From positions 124,001-188,000 of the forward strand of contig NZ_JRMX01000014.1 of NCBI RefSeq assembly GCF_000758825.1: DNA of 64,000 nt, given 5' to 3'. The stretch comes from Arcanobacterium sp. S3PF19. GTDB taxonomy: Bacteria > Actinomycetota > Actinomycetes > Actinomycetales > Actinomycetaceae. This document shows positions 41,208 through 49,917 of the stretch, piece by piece (the stretch's first letter is position 1; every line of letters begins with the position of its first letter). A program made the position numbers and the translations under genes. Under the pieces are notes generated by a model. It did no database searches and was not told the DNA's origin. It saw only the letters and a list, made by a program, of their open reading frames with translations.

Positions 41208-41223
41208 CTTCGCGTAAATAACT

Positions 41224-41673
41224 TTACTTTGCCGCTTCCACCAAAATTTTAATGTTTGCGGCGATATCGGCGTGAAGTTTTACCACTCCGGTATATTCGC
41301 CGACCGACTTTACCACCGAATCCAGATTGACACAACGGCGGTCAACCGACTTTCCGGTCAGGTCGGACGCAGCCTTCGCCACGTCGGCAACGGTAACCGC
41401 ACCGAACAGACGCCCGTTCGCCCCGGCCGTCTTCGCAACCACGATAACCTGCGCTTCCAAAATCTCACGCAGTTCACGTGCCGCTTCCAGATCCTCGGTT
41501 GCGCGCTTCCGGCGCGAATCGGCAATCTGATCAATCTGCTTCTGCGCACCCTTCGTCCACGCAACGGCGTAGCCCCGGGGAATCAGGTAGTTCCGGCCGT
41601 AACCGTCTTTCACGGTCACAACTTCGCCTGCGGAACCCAAGCCCTTTACTTCATGGGTGAGGATAAGTTTCAT
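41224..41673 (-). CDS. rplI: 50S ribosomal protein L9
   Basis: A 149-residue L9. The N-terminal rRNA-binding domain shows MKLILTHEVKGLGSAGEVV, DGYGRNYLIPRGYAVAWT and a long connecting helix. The C-terminal domain contains LFGAVTVADVA. It is the last gene of the rpsF-ssb-rpsR-rplI unit, 14 bp after rpsR. Confidence 0.97.
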   Translation of the reverse strand: MKLILTHEVKGLGSAGEVVTVKDGYGRNYLIPRGYAVAWTKGAQKQIDQIADSRRKRATEDLEAARELREILEAQVIVVAKTAGANGRLFGAVTVADVAKAASDLTGKSVDRRCVNLDSVVKSVGEYTGVVKLHADIAANIKILVEAAK

Positions 41674-41687
41674 TACCGTTCCCCTCC

Positions 41688-41924
41688 TTAGCGGTTTGAA
41701 CTTGAGTAAGGCAGAAGTGCCATTTCGCGGGCGTTCTTCACCGCACGCGCAATCTGACGCTGCTCCTGCACACTGACACCGGTCACGCGACGGGCGCGGA
41801 TCTTACCCCGGTCGGAAATGAACTTCCGCAAAGTTGCGGTATCTTTGTAGTCGATGATCTCGACTTTGGCCGACTTCAACGGGTTGGCCTTCTTCTTTGG
41901 CTTGCGCAATACTGGCTTTGCCAT
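41688..41924 (-). CDS. rpsR: 30S ribosomal protein S18, cysteine-free form
   Basis: A 78-residue S18. The core [26 protein letters not shown] and the ending [15 protein letters not shown] are diagnostic. The N-terminus is [16 protein letters not shown] with no Cys, so the zinc-binding CxxC of zinc-type S18 is absent. It lies between ssb and rplI in the ribosomal operon. Confidence 0.97.
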   Translation of the reverse strand: MAKPVLRKPKKKANPLKSAKVEIIDYKDTATLRKFISDRGKIRARRVTGVSVQEQRQIARAVKNAREMALLPYSSSNR

Positions 41925-41991
41925 TTTTCCTCTTTCAATAATTCCCTTACGCTCCCAAACGGTTTACGCTGCGGGAAAGCCTGTGAATCTT

Positions 41992-42504
41992 TTAGAACGG
42001 CGGATTTTTGTCGAATGCGGAATCCTGCGGGGTCTGCGGAGCCGAAGCCCACGGATCATGCAGCGCGCCGCCGGCAGGGGCATCGTAAGTCGGAGAGCCG
42101 TTCGCGGCTCCTGCCTGGTTAAATCCGCCCTGGGAGTTTCCGGCTGCTTTGGTAACAGAAGCAGTGGCGTAACGTAATGCCGGACCAACCTCATCTACCT
42201 GCATTTCAACGGAAGTTCCCTGCGATCCGTCGTTACGCTGATAAGAGCGCACCGAAAGTCTGCCGGTTACGATCACCCGCATTCCTTTCGTCAGGGATTC
42301 CGCTACGTTCTCCGCATACTGATTCCACACCGCACAGCGGATAAACATGGCTTCGCCGTCTACCCACTCATTAGTCTGGCGGTTAAAAGTACGTGGCGTC
42401 GATGCAACCGTAAAATTGGCCACCGCGCGCCCGGTGCTTACGTATTTTAATTCAGGATTTGCGGTCAGATTACCAACCACAGTGATTATCGGTTCGCCTG
42501 CCAT
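41992..42504 (-). CDS. ssb: Single-stranded DNA-binding protein
   Basis: A 170-residue SSB. The OB-fold domain (residues 1-115) shows [29 protein letters not shown] and [31 protein letters not shown] Gly/Asn/Gln-rich tail follows and ends SAFDKNPPF. The terminal Pro-Pro-Phe is kept, but only one acidic residue is in the last six, fewer than in the common DDEPPF/DDDIPF tip that recruits partner proteins. It is 18 bp after rpsF. Confidence 0.96.
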   Translation of the reverse strand: MAGEPIITVVGNLTANPELKYVSTGRAVANFTVASTPRTFNRQTNEWVDGEAMFIRCAVWNQYAENVAESLTKGMRVIVTGRLSVRSYQRNDGSQGTSVEMQVDEVGPALRYATASVTKAAGNSQGGFNQAGAANGSPTYDAPAGGALHDPWASAPQTPQDSAFDKNPPF

Positions 42505-42522
42505 ACTGTTTCCTACCGGATT

Positions 42523-42831
42523 CTATTCTTCGGCACCGACCGGAACCGGTTCGTAACGAAGCAGCTTCGTGCGCAGAATACTTTCGTTCAGGCTCAGCTG
42601 ACGGTCGAGTTCCTGTGCGGTTTCCGGTTTGGCCGTCATGTACACAACGACGTACACACCTTCAGACTTTTTATTGATATCGTAAGCAAGACGACGCTTC
42701 CCCATAATATCAACCTTATCCAAAACTCCGCCTTCGTTTGGTACAACGGCGAGCAGCTTCGTCAAAGTCGACTGTAGGTTGCGCTCATCTACTTCAGGAT
42801 CGAGAATAATCATCATCTCGTACTGACGCAT
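42523..42831 (-). CDS. rpsF: 30S ribosomal protein S6
   Basis: A 102-residue S6 with the family start [19 protein letters not shown] and the conserved [20 protein letters not shown]. It is the first gene of the operon. RBS GGAGGAGGTGGG lies just upstream, preceded by a leader hairpin. Confidence 0.97.
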   Translation of the reverse strand: MRQYEMMIILDPEVDERNLQSTLTKLLAVVPNEGGVLDKVDIMGKRRLAYDINKKSEGVYVVVYMTAKPETAQELDRQLSLNESILRTKLLRYEPVPVGAEE

Positions 42832-42859
42832 GTTTCACCCACCTCCTCCGGTCTCTGCG

Positions 42860-42935
42860 GTCGCGGGATTTCCGCGACAGGAGGGTCATGCAGCATAACA
42901 TCTTCCCCCGGAAAACATTATGCGAAGTTATTATA
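42860..42935 (-). promoter_or_regulatory. rpsF operon promoter and leader hairpin
   Basis: On the minus strand a TATAAT (42935-42930, preceded by TG) fits as an extended -10. About 60 bases downstream, the arms GTCGCGG (42860-42866) and CCGCGAC (42872-42878) form a hairpin just before the Shine-Dalgarno. Its position matches where S6:S18 autoregulatory leaders occur in other bacteria; a match to that motif is not proven. Confidence 0.5.
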
Positions 42936-42994
42936 CAGGAAATTCGGGCACATTTCCCCTTTTGGGCAATTTCACATTATCTTCCGAATCGGTG

Positions 42995-45115
42995 TTACCC
43001 GGCAAGATTGCCTTCTTCCCCGGGCTGCGGGGCGGGACGGGGTTCGGGATGCTCTTCCGGAGCAGGCGCGGGCGCGGGGGCCGGCTGAGGCTCCGGCGCC
43101 GGAGTGCCCGGCTGCCCGGTGTTTTCTTTATTCTGTTTTTCTTCGCGCACAGCGTCTTCCTGCTGCCGCCTGCGTTCCTGAATTCTCTTTTCCCTGCGCG
43201 ACTGGGTGAACTGCATTTTCTCCATCCCCTTCATCGCTTTCGCCGTGTATTTCGTCCACACGTCAAGCGGGAATGTCGATCCGAACACGGTACGCACCCC
43301 GGCAAACCCGCTAAGTTTCTGCTCTTCCCCTCCCGGGCCGCTCTGATACATATTCACCGCCGTCACCATCTGCGGCGCAAACCCGATAAACCACGCCGAC
43401 ACCGGACCGCTGGACGTACCTGTCTTTCCGCCTATCTCCCGGTCTATCTTCCGCGCAACCGTCGGAGCCACAGACGGATTCGTAAGCACGGATTTCAGTG
43501 CCACGACTGCATCCTGCGCCGCCTGCGCGGAAAGCACGCGTTCGGTCTTCGTCGTTCCCCGGTACAGCACGGAACCGTTTGCCGCATGCACCTCGCGCAC
43601 CAGATGGGGAACGGCCATCTTCCCCTCATTCGCCACGGCACCGTATGCACGCGCCATCTCCTTCGCCGTCACCGACGCGGAACCGAGAACATTCCCGTAG
43701 TTCCCGTTAAGACCGGGCGTTTTCTCCGAAAGACCCATTTTTTCCGCACGTTTAAGGGTGTTTTCCGATCCGACCCGGTCATTTAGGGCAATATACGACG
43801 TATTTGCGGAGTATTTCGTCATCCCTATCAGATCAAGCATTCCGTAATCCGCGCCGCCGGAGTTCACAATCTCCGTTTTTGCCTTGGGGAAATACATCCG
43901 CGCGGGCGCGGGGAACTTTTCGGACAGCGGAATCCCCTGCTCCAACGCCTCCGTCAGGGCAAACATCTTAAACGTCGAACCGGCCTGGGCACGGGCCTGC
44001 GTCGCCGCATTCTGCTGTTCCTTCAGATAATCTTTTCCCCCGTAAAGGGCATAGACCTCTCCGTTGCGCGGATCCATCGAAAACAGTCCCACTTTGTTGT
44101 TTGCCGGCCGGCTCTTGGGCAGGGAATCCACCGCCTCCACGGCGGCGTCCTGCATTTTTTTGTCGATCGTGGAAACAATCCTGTAACCGCCCGTGGCGAT
44201 CTGCGTATCGGAAAAACCGCCGTCGCGCAGCATCTCCCGGCGAACCGTTTCCATCAGATAACCGTTTGTGCCGCTCATATTTTTAATCTGCCGCACGCCG
44301 TTGGCATTGGGGAAATTCCGCATTGCGCGGTCTGCGGCCGCCTTGTCAATCCATTTGTCTTCGCTCATCCGCCGCAGCACACGTTCATATCTCTGCTTTG
44401 CTTTCTTTGGGCTGACAGCCGGATCCCACGCGGAAGGCGCCGGAATCACCGCCACCAAAAGAGCCGACTGCTCCAAAGACAGATCCTTGGCACCCACACC
44501 GAAATATGCTTTCGCCGCTTCTTCCACGCCGTATGCTCCGCGCCCGAAATAGATGGTGTTCAGATAGTTCTCCAAAATCTTTTCTTTGCTTTCGGAGGCG
44601 TCCAGTTTCAGAGCCAGCACGGCTTCGTGCAGCTTGCCCAGATAAGATTTCGTATTCCCCAGATAATACCGTTCCGCATACTGCTGCGTCAGCGTCGATC
44701 CGCCCTGACGCGGCCTGCCCAGCAGATTATTTATAAACGCGCGGAAAATTGCCGTGGGGGAAACACCGCTGTTTTCATAAAAGGTTTTGTCTTCCGAAGC
44801 CACCAGCGCATGCTGCATATTCTCCGGAATTTTATCCAATCCCACAATCGTGCGGTTCACGTCGGAAAGCGATCCAAGTTTTGTTTTTCCGTCCGAATAA
44901 TATATGGTCGTTGTCTGCGCCAGGGCAAAATCCGCAGGCTGCGGAACTTTCACCGACATATAAAATCCGACCAGTGCCGCCGCGCACACAATACAGAAAA
45001 TGAAAAAAGAGCCGCAGACCAGACGCCACGAGGGAATCCAGCGCCGAATCCCTTTCCTGCCCGCTCTGGGATAATTGATCAGACGCGGCTTTCCAGCGTT
45101 TTTTCTTGCATTCAT
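42995..45115 (-). CDS. ponA1: Class A penicillin-binding protein (PonA1-type)
   Basis: A 706-residue bifunctional peptidoglycan synthase. A basic cytoplasmic tail and one membrane helix (LVCGSFFIFCIVCAAALVGFY, about 32-52) precede the GT51 domain (ASEDKTFYENSGVSP; GGSTLTQQYAERYYLG). The transpeptidase has STFK near residue 380, SAN in KYSANTSYIAL and GGKTGTSSG. The end is a Glu/Arg coiled segment followed by a Pro/Glu/Ala-rich tail of about 45 residues and no PASTA domain. It lies upstream of the rpsF operon in the same direction, the usual actinobacterial arrangement. Confidence 0.94.
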   Translation of the reverse strand: MNARKNAGKPRLINYPRAGRKGIRRWIPSWRLVCGSFFIFCIVCAAALVGFYMSVKVPQPADFALAQTTTIYYSDGKTKLGSLSDVNRTIVGLDKIPENMQHALVASEDKTFYENSGVSPTAIFRAFINNLLGRPRQGGSTLTQQYAERYYLGNTKSYLGKLHEAVLALKLDASESKEKILENYLNTIYFGRGAYGVEEAAKAYFGVGAKDLSLEQSALLVAVIPAPSAWDPAVSPKKAKQRYERVLRRMSEDKWIDKAAADRAMRNFPNANGVRQIKNMSGTNGYLMETVRREMLRDGGFSDTQIATGGYRIVSTIDKKMQDAAVEAVDSLPKSRPANNKVGLFSMDPRNGEVYALYGGKDYLKEQQNAATQARAQAGSTFKMFALTEALEQGIPLSEKFPAPARMYFPKAKTEIVNSGGADYGMLDLIGMTKYSANTSYIALNDRVGSENTLKRAEKMGLSEKTPGLNGNYGNVLGSASVTAKEMARAYGAVANEGKMAVPHLVREVHAANGSVLYRGTTKTERVLSAQAAQDAVVALKSVLTNPSVAPTVARKIDREIGGKTGTSSGPVSAWFIGFAPQMVTAVNMYQSGPGGEEQKLSGFAGVRTVFGSTFPLDVWTKYTAKAMKGMEKMQFTQSRREKRIQERRRQQEDAVREEKQNKENTGQPGTPAPEPQPAPAPAPAPEEHPEPRPAPQPGEEGNLAG

Positions 45116-45159
45116 AACTACTCTGTCTACCTAAGCTGTTTCAGACGCCGGGAAACGTT

Positions 45160-46470
45160 TTACCGGTGTTCGAGTGAATTATTCTGCTTTTCACTACGAC
45201 GAAGTTTACGTGACAACTGCCGAATTTTCACATTTCCGCGCAGACGGCGCAGCCCCGGCCTGTTGATTTTTCCGTTCGCCCCCGCCAATTCCGCTTCCGC
45301 GGGACGTACGGTGGGCGCGTGCGTCAGATCGTACCACCCGTTTTCATCCCGTTTGCGCGTATCGTTTTCGGAAATGAAGAATACGTCCAGCCAGCGTGTG
45401 CGCGGATCGGAATCAATCAGCAGCGCCTTAAAGAAAAGAGTCAGCGGAATTGCCAAAATCGAACCCAGCAGGCCGACGATGCTTGTCCAGACAACGAGGG
45501 AAAAAAATGTGACTGTGGGGGAAAGGCCGACCACGTCGCCGGTAAATTTCGGCTGAATAAAGGTTTGGATTACCACGTTGATCACCGAATACACAACGCA
45601 TACGTAAACCATTGTCTGCCATCCCTGATCAAGCAGACCGATAAGCATCGGGGGAAGAACACCGATAATAAATCCGATATTCGGAATATAATTCGTGATA
45701 AAGGCCCACATTCCCCATGTCACGGCGAGCGGAATCCCCATCAGCTGCAGAGCAAAAACGTCAACCACCGCCACGATTATTCCAAACACCGTGGAAATGA
45801 TCCAGTACGCACGCACCCGCTTTTCAAATCCCGCCAGGGCAATAGACAGGTTTTTGTGCGATATGCGCATTACTTTCCCGCGGGCATTCATCACCATGGT
45901 ATCAAGACTGATGAAAAACAGCGCGATTACCACCACGGCAAGCAGACCGCCTACCGAAGAAAGAGAGTCGACGAGCGTCCATGCCCAGGAAATAAGCGTG
46001 TTGTAATTCAGATCCTCCAACAGCTTATCCAGATTTGTGGTCTGAATACCGTAGTGGTCCAACAGCTGCACGATGGAAGTGACCGTGCTTTCGAATCTGC
46101 CGCGGTATGTCAGCAGGGTCTGCGGAACCGGTACAAGCGACCAGGCCACAACCGATACCGTTCCCACAAATACCGTAATCAGCGTCAGGAAATTAACCGC
46201 AACGGCGAGCCATCCGGGCACACCCCATCTGATCAGCGCCCGTCCCACGGGACGGAAAGCCAAAACCAGGGTAAGCCCCAGAAACAGCGGCGCAAACACG
46301 CCCTGCACATAATGCAGACCCGCCAAGGCCACGGTAAGCAGAGCGCCCACGGCCAAAACGGACATTCCCATCGGGGAACGGCCCTCCGGAAGAGCGTTTT
46401 TTCGGGATTCGGATTTCTCCGTTTCCTGTCCGGGGCGCAGACCCGACATATCTTTCTTCACTTTTGCCAT
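45160..46470 (-). CDS. AI-2E-family (PerM-like) membrane permease
   Basis: A 436-residue protein with about eight membrane segments in the typical AI-2E layout: two pairs near the start, a soluble central part (about 130-200), and the signature region FITNYIPNIGFIIGVLPPMLIG near residue 260, with VVWTSIVGLLGSILAIPLTLF near the end. Members export small molecules or act as Na+/H+ antiporters; the substrate here is unknown. The C-terminal 80 residues are basic and cytoplasmic. It is 34 bp downstream of the MFS gene. Confidence 0.85.
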   Translation of the reverse strand: MAKVKKDMSGLRPGQETEKSESRKNALPEGRSPMGMSVLAVGALLTVALAGLHYVQGVFAPLFLGLTLVLAFRPVGRALIRWGVPGWLAVAVNFLTLITVFVGTVSVVAWSLVPVPQTLLTYRGRFESTVTSIVQLLDHYGIQTTNLDKLLEDLNYNTLISWAWTLVDSLSSVGGLLAVVVIALFFISLDTMVMNARGKVMRISHKNLSIALAGFEKRVRAYWIISTVFGIIVAVVDVFALQLMGIPLAVTWGMWAFITNYIPNIGFIIGVLPPMLIGLLDQGWQTMVYVCVVYSVINVVIQTFIQPKFTGDVVGLSPTVTFFSLVVWTSIVGLLGSILAIPLTLFFKALLIDSDPRTRWLDVFFISENDTRKRDENGWYDLTHAPTVRPAEAELAGANGKINRPGLRRLRGNVKIRQLSRKLRRSEKQNNSLEHR

Positions 46471-46503
46471 AAAACCAATGTTCCCATGTTTCCCTGCGTC
46501 ATC

Positions 46504-47817
46504 CTAGTTTATTTGCCTATTGGTACGGAATTTCATCCCACAGTCGGTTTTTGACGCAAACACCGCCACCGCCGCGATCTGCAGACAGAACATTCCTCCG
46601 TAAAGATATACGCTGCGGCCCGTCTCGGGCAGAACACACACGGCGGCACACGCGGCACAGACGAAGGAAAAATTGTAGAGCATATCGTAAACGGCAAAGG
46701 CCCGCCCGCGAAAGACGTCCCCGATTTCCCGCTGCACAAGCACATCGGTTGCGATTTTTGCACCCTGTACGCCCAGCCCGAGCAGAAACGCACCGGAATA
46801 AAGCAGGCACGGCGTGCAGCCGGCGGTGAGCAGAGCCGAAGACAGTGCCGAAAACATTACGCACACGCAGACCCAGCGGGTTAATCCCACCGCCCGCACG
46901 CCCGGGGGAGTAAGCACAAGCGCGGCCGCGCCGCCCGCAACACAAACGGCGAACACCGAAACAAATAGGCCCAGTCCCATATCCGCACTTTTCCCGGACA
47001 CGGCCGGGTTACGCGAAATAAGCACAAAAGAAATCAGATTCAGTGCATACAGAAAGCGGTGTGCGGCCATCATGCACAGACAGTAAGAGGGAAGACGGTG
47101 TTTTCGCAGATATTTCACGCCGGAAGTCAGTTCTTTTACGGTATTTTTCACCGACTCAGGCAGGGAAAAACCGTCCGCGCCCCGGAAGATGTGCGCGGCA
47201 GAATCCCTGCCTGCAGCCCCGTCAGAGCGCGGACCCAAAGCGTCGGGGGAAAAGAACAGCGCAGACAGACCCGCCGCGCAAAACATCATCGCGGAAAAAC
47301 TCAGCGCAAGGGCATCATGGACACCTCCGGGGGATGTGAAACGGTTCAGCAGATAACCGATTCCGGCCCCCAGAGCCGTTGCAAATGCACCCAGAGAAGG
47401 CACAAACGAATTCCCGCACACCAGCAGCCGCCCGGGGAGAGTGTGCGGAAGCGCGGCAGACAGCGCAGCCAGCAAAAATCTGTTTATCCCCAGACATATC
47501 AGCGCCAAGATGCAGACGAAAACGGAGCGCGGGGATGTAAACACGATTCCTGCCAGCGCAAAGGCGAGCGCGGCACGGAAAAGGTTTCCGCCCAAAAGTA
47601 TCTGCCGTCTGCTGTGACGGTCCAGAAAAGGCCCTACAAACGGAATCAGTACCGTAAAAGGCAAAAGCAGCACGGTAAAGGCAAAAGCAACATCGCGCAC
47701 GGAGGCAAGATGCGTGGGGTGAAAGAAAAACAGGGAGGCCAAACCCATCTGAAACAGTCCGTCTCCCGTCTGCGAGCACAGACGTATTGCCAGCAGTTTG
47801 GCAAACTGTCTATTCAC
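46504..47817 (-). CDS. MFS transporter
   Basis: A 437-residue protein with about twelve hydrophobic segments. The loop between segments 2 and 3 reads GPFLDRHSRRQIL, the major-facilitator Asp-Arg signature region. No substrate is evident. The start GTG 47817 overlaps the last 8 bp of pcnA (GTGAATAG), so translation is coupled. The frame remains open upstream to 47895 inside pcnA, but the extra residues are out-of-frame pcnA sequence. Confidence 0.82.
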   Translation of the reverse strand: MNRQFAKLLAIRLCSQTGDGLFQMGLASLFFFHPTHLASVRDVAFAFTVLLLPFTVLIPFVGPFLDRHSRRQILLGGNLFRAALAFALAGIVFTSPRSVFVCILALICLGINRFLLAALSAALPHTLPGRLLVCGNSFVPSLGAFATALGAGIGYLLNRFTSPGGVHDALALSFSAMMFCAAGLSALFFSPDALGPRSDGAAGRDSAAHIFRGADGFSLPESVKNTVKELTSGVKYLRKHRLPSYCLCMMAAHRFLYALNLISFVLISRNPAVSGKSADMGLGLFVSVFAVCVAGGAAALVLTPPGVRAVGLTRWVCVCVMFSALSSALLTAGCTPCLLYSGAFLLGLGVQGAKIATDVLVQREIGDVFRGRAFAVYDMLYNFSFVCAACAAVCVLPETGRSVYLYGGMFCLQIAAVAVFASKTDCGMKFRTNRQIN

Positions 47818-49306
47818 CGCGCCTGTTCCACATTTCCACGAGACGGCGGGCAGCCTCTTCCTTTCCCAAAGGGCCTTCCTCCAAACGCAGATCAAGCAGA
47901 TATTTACGGGCGATCCCCACTTCCCTGCCCGGTTTCAGACCCAGAAGCCGCATAATTTCCAGGCCGTCCAGATCGGGACGGATCGCATCGATTTCTTCCT
48001 GCTCCTTCAGGGCTTTTATGCGCATCTCCAAATCGTCCATCGCCGCGCTTAAAACGGCTGCTTTTCGTCTGTTGCGCGTTGTGCAGTCGGCACGGGTGAG
48101 ACGGTTCAGACGGGGAAGCAGATCCCCTGCATCGGTCACATACCGGCGAACCGCCGCATCAGTCCATGCGCTGTCGCCGTATCCGTGAAAACGCAGATGC
48201 AGTTCCACCAGACGGCACACGTCTTTCGTGGTCTGTTTGTCGAAACGCAGCCGCCGCATCCGTTTCGCCGTGATCCGCGCGCCCACGTAATCGTGACCGT
48301 GGAAAGATACCGTATTGTCCGGTTCGAATCTGCGTGTTGCCGGTTTGCCCACGTCGTGCATCAAAGCCGCAAAACGAAGCACGAAATCGGGTCCGGGCAC
48401 ATCGCCGTCGGCATCGGTTTCCAAAGCGATTGCCTGATCCAATACCGTAAGCGTGTGCTCGTAAACGTCTTTATGCCGGCCGTGTTCGTCAACCGTCCGG
48501 CGCAGACAGGAAAATTCGGGAAGGACCAAATCCATCACTCCCGTATGCACGAGCAGCTCCAACCCTCTGCGGGGATATCTGCCCACGATAAGCCGCTGCA
48601 GTTCGGCACGGATACGCTCCGCGGAAACAATCTCCAGCCGCGGTGCCAGGGACTCCATCGCCTGCATTGCCCGGTATTCCACGTCGAAACCGAGTTGGGC
48701 GGAAAAACGGGCGGCACGCATGATCCGCAGCGGATCGTCGCTGAAAGACTGTTCGGGGGAAGCGGGCGTGCGCAGCACACCGGCGATTAAGTCATCCAGC
48801 CCCCCGCGCGGATCAACCAGTTCCAGGGAGGGAAGACGCACGGCCATCGCGTTGACCGTGAAATCGCGGCGCGTCAGGTCGCCTTCGAGTTCCGTCCCGT
48901 AATGCACTTCGGGTTTTCTGGAGGCCGGATCATATTCTTCGCTGCGGTATGTAGTGACTTCCACCACCAAGCCGTCACGGGCGGCCCCTATTGTGCCGAA
49001 TTTTTTCCCGATATCCCAGGACGCATCACCCCACGCAGAAAGGAGTTCCGCCGTCTTATCCGGGCGGGCAGACGTAGTAAAATCGTAGTCATGTACCGCA
49101 AGCCCAAGGAACGCGTCGCGAACAGGCCCCCCGACCAATGCCAATTCTTCCCCGGAACGTGAGAAGATAGTTCCCAGTTCAAGAATTGCCGCAGGAAGCG
49201 AGCTGAGGGTTTGGTGCCCCGAAGCGAGCAGCCGGGCACGCTGATTGACATCAGCGATATCCGCCGCCTTTGCCGTAACTGAATCCTGATTATTTTTCGT
49301 CACCAT
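47810..49306 (-). CDS. pcnA: CCA tRNA nucleotidyltransferase
   Basis: A 498-residue class II nucleotidyltransferase that adds or repairs the 3' CCA of tRNAs. The catalytic motif is GGPVRDAFLG with the DYDF acid pair near residues 70-82. RRDFTVNAMA and the template-binding DPLRIMRAARFSAQLGF follow. A C-terminal HD domain (AALMHDVGKPATR near residue 320) is present, as in actinobacterial PcnA. It is relevant here because only tRNA-Pro of the three tRNAs in the window encodes its CCA. It is divergent from the nudix gene. Confidence 0.95.
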   Translation of the reverse strand: MVTKNNQDSVTAKAADIADVNQRARLLASGHQTLSSLPAAILELGTIFSRSGEELALVGGPVRDAFLGLAVHDYDFTTSARPDKTAELLSAWGDASWDIGKKFGTIGAARDGLVVEVTTYRSEEYDPASRKPEVHYGTELEGDLTRRDFTVNAMAVRLPSLELVDPRGGLDDLIAGVLRTPASPEQSFSDDPLRIMRAARFSAQLGFDVEYRAMQAMESLAPRLEIVSAERIRAELQRLIVGRYPRRGLELLVHTGVMDLVLPEFSCLRRTVDEHGRHKDVYEHTLTVLDQAIALETDADGDVPGPDFVLRFAALMHDVGKPATRRFEPDNTVSFHGHDYVGARITAKRMRRLRFDKQTTKDVCRLVELHLRFHGYGDSAWTDAAVRRYVTDAGDLLPRLNRLTRADCTTRNRRKAAVLSAAMDDLEMRIKALKEQEEIDAIRPDLDGLEIMRLLGLKPGREVGIARKYLLDLRLEEGPLGKEEAARRLVEMWNRRGE

Positions 49307-49371
49307 ATAAGGTTGCCACGAATAATCCGGAAATTCATATAACGCAGAGAAAAATCACTACAATTGAGAAT

Positions 49372-49917
49372 ATGTCGAAGAAGCCGAACGAATCGCGCAG
49401 ATACGCAAAACGGACGTATTATCTGAAACGTACCGTCCGTGCCCGGTGCGCCCTAAACCGGACTCCGCTGCCAATAGTGAACGAAACATCTGCCGGCGGA
49501 GCCACAATAATGGTGAGGGACAAAGTGGCGTATGTGGCGGTTATTGCGCGGCGGAACCGGGGCGGACGCCTGGAATGGTGTCTTCCCAAAGGGCATCTGG
49601 AGGGAACGGAAACCGCCGAACAGGCCGCAGTGCGGGAAGTTGCCGAAGAAACGGGAATAAATTCGCGCGTGCTGAAGCATCTGGCATCCATTGATTACTG
49701 GTTCTCGGGCACCGACCGGCGCGTGCATAAAGTGGTACATCATTTTCTGCTGGAAGCGCTTTCGGGAACTTTGACGAATGAAAACGATCCCGACCACGAA
49801 GCCGAGGAAGTGGAATGGGTCCGGCTTGACGAGGTTGCCGCCCGGCTTGCCTATCCCAACGAGCGCAGAATTATTTCCACAGTCCGCGTTCTTTTGGAAA
49901 GTGATCCGAAATCGTGA
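49372..49917 (+). CDS. NUDIX hydrolase
   Basis: A 181-residue nudix protein. The box GHLEGTETAEQAAVREVAEETGI (residues about 73-95) has all catalytic Gly/Glu/Arg positions. The N-terminal 35 residues are basic. It is the conserved neighbour of pcnA near the origin (the Rv3908 position) and may act on nucleotide or Nudix-type sugar substrates; none is assigned. It overlaps the DUF6049 gene by 4 bp (GTGA). Confidence 0.92.
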   Translation: MSKKPNESRRYAKRTYYLKRTVRARCALNRTPLPIVNETSAGGATIMVRDKVAYVAVIARRNRGGRLEWCLPKGHLEGTETAEQAAVREVAEETGINSRVLKHLASIDYWFSGTDRRVHKVVHHFLLEALSGTLTNENDPDHEAEEVEWVRLDEVAARLAYPNERRIISTVRVLLESDPKS

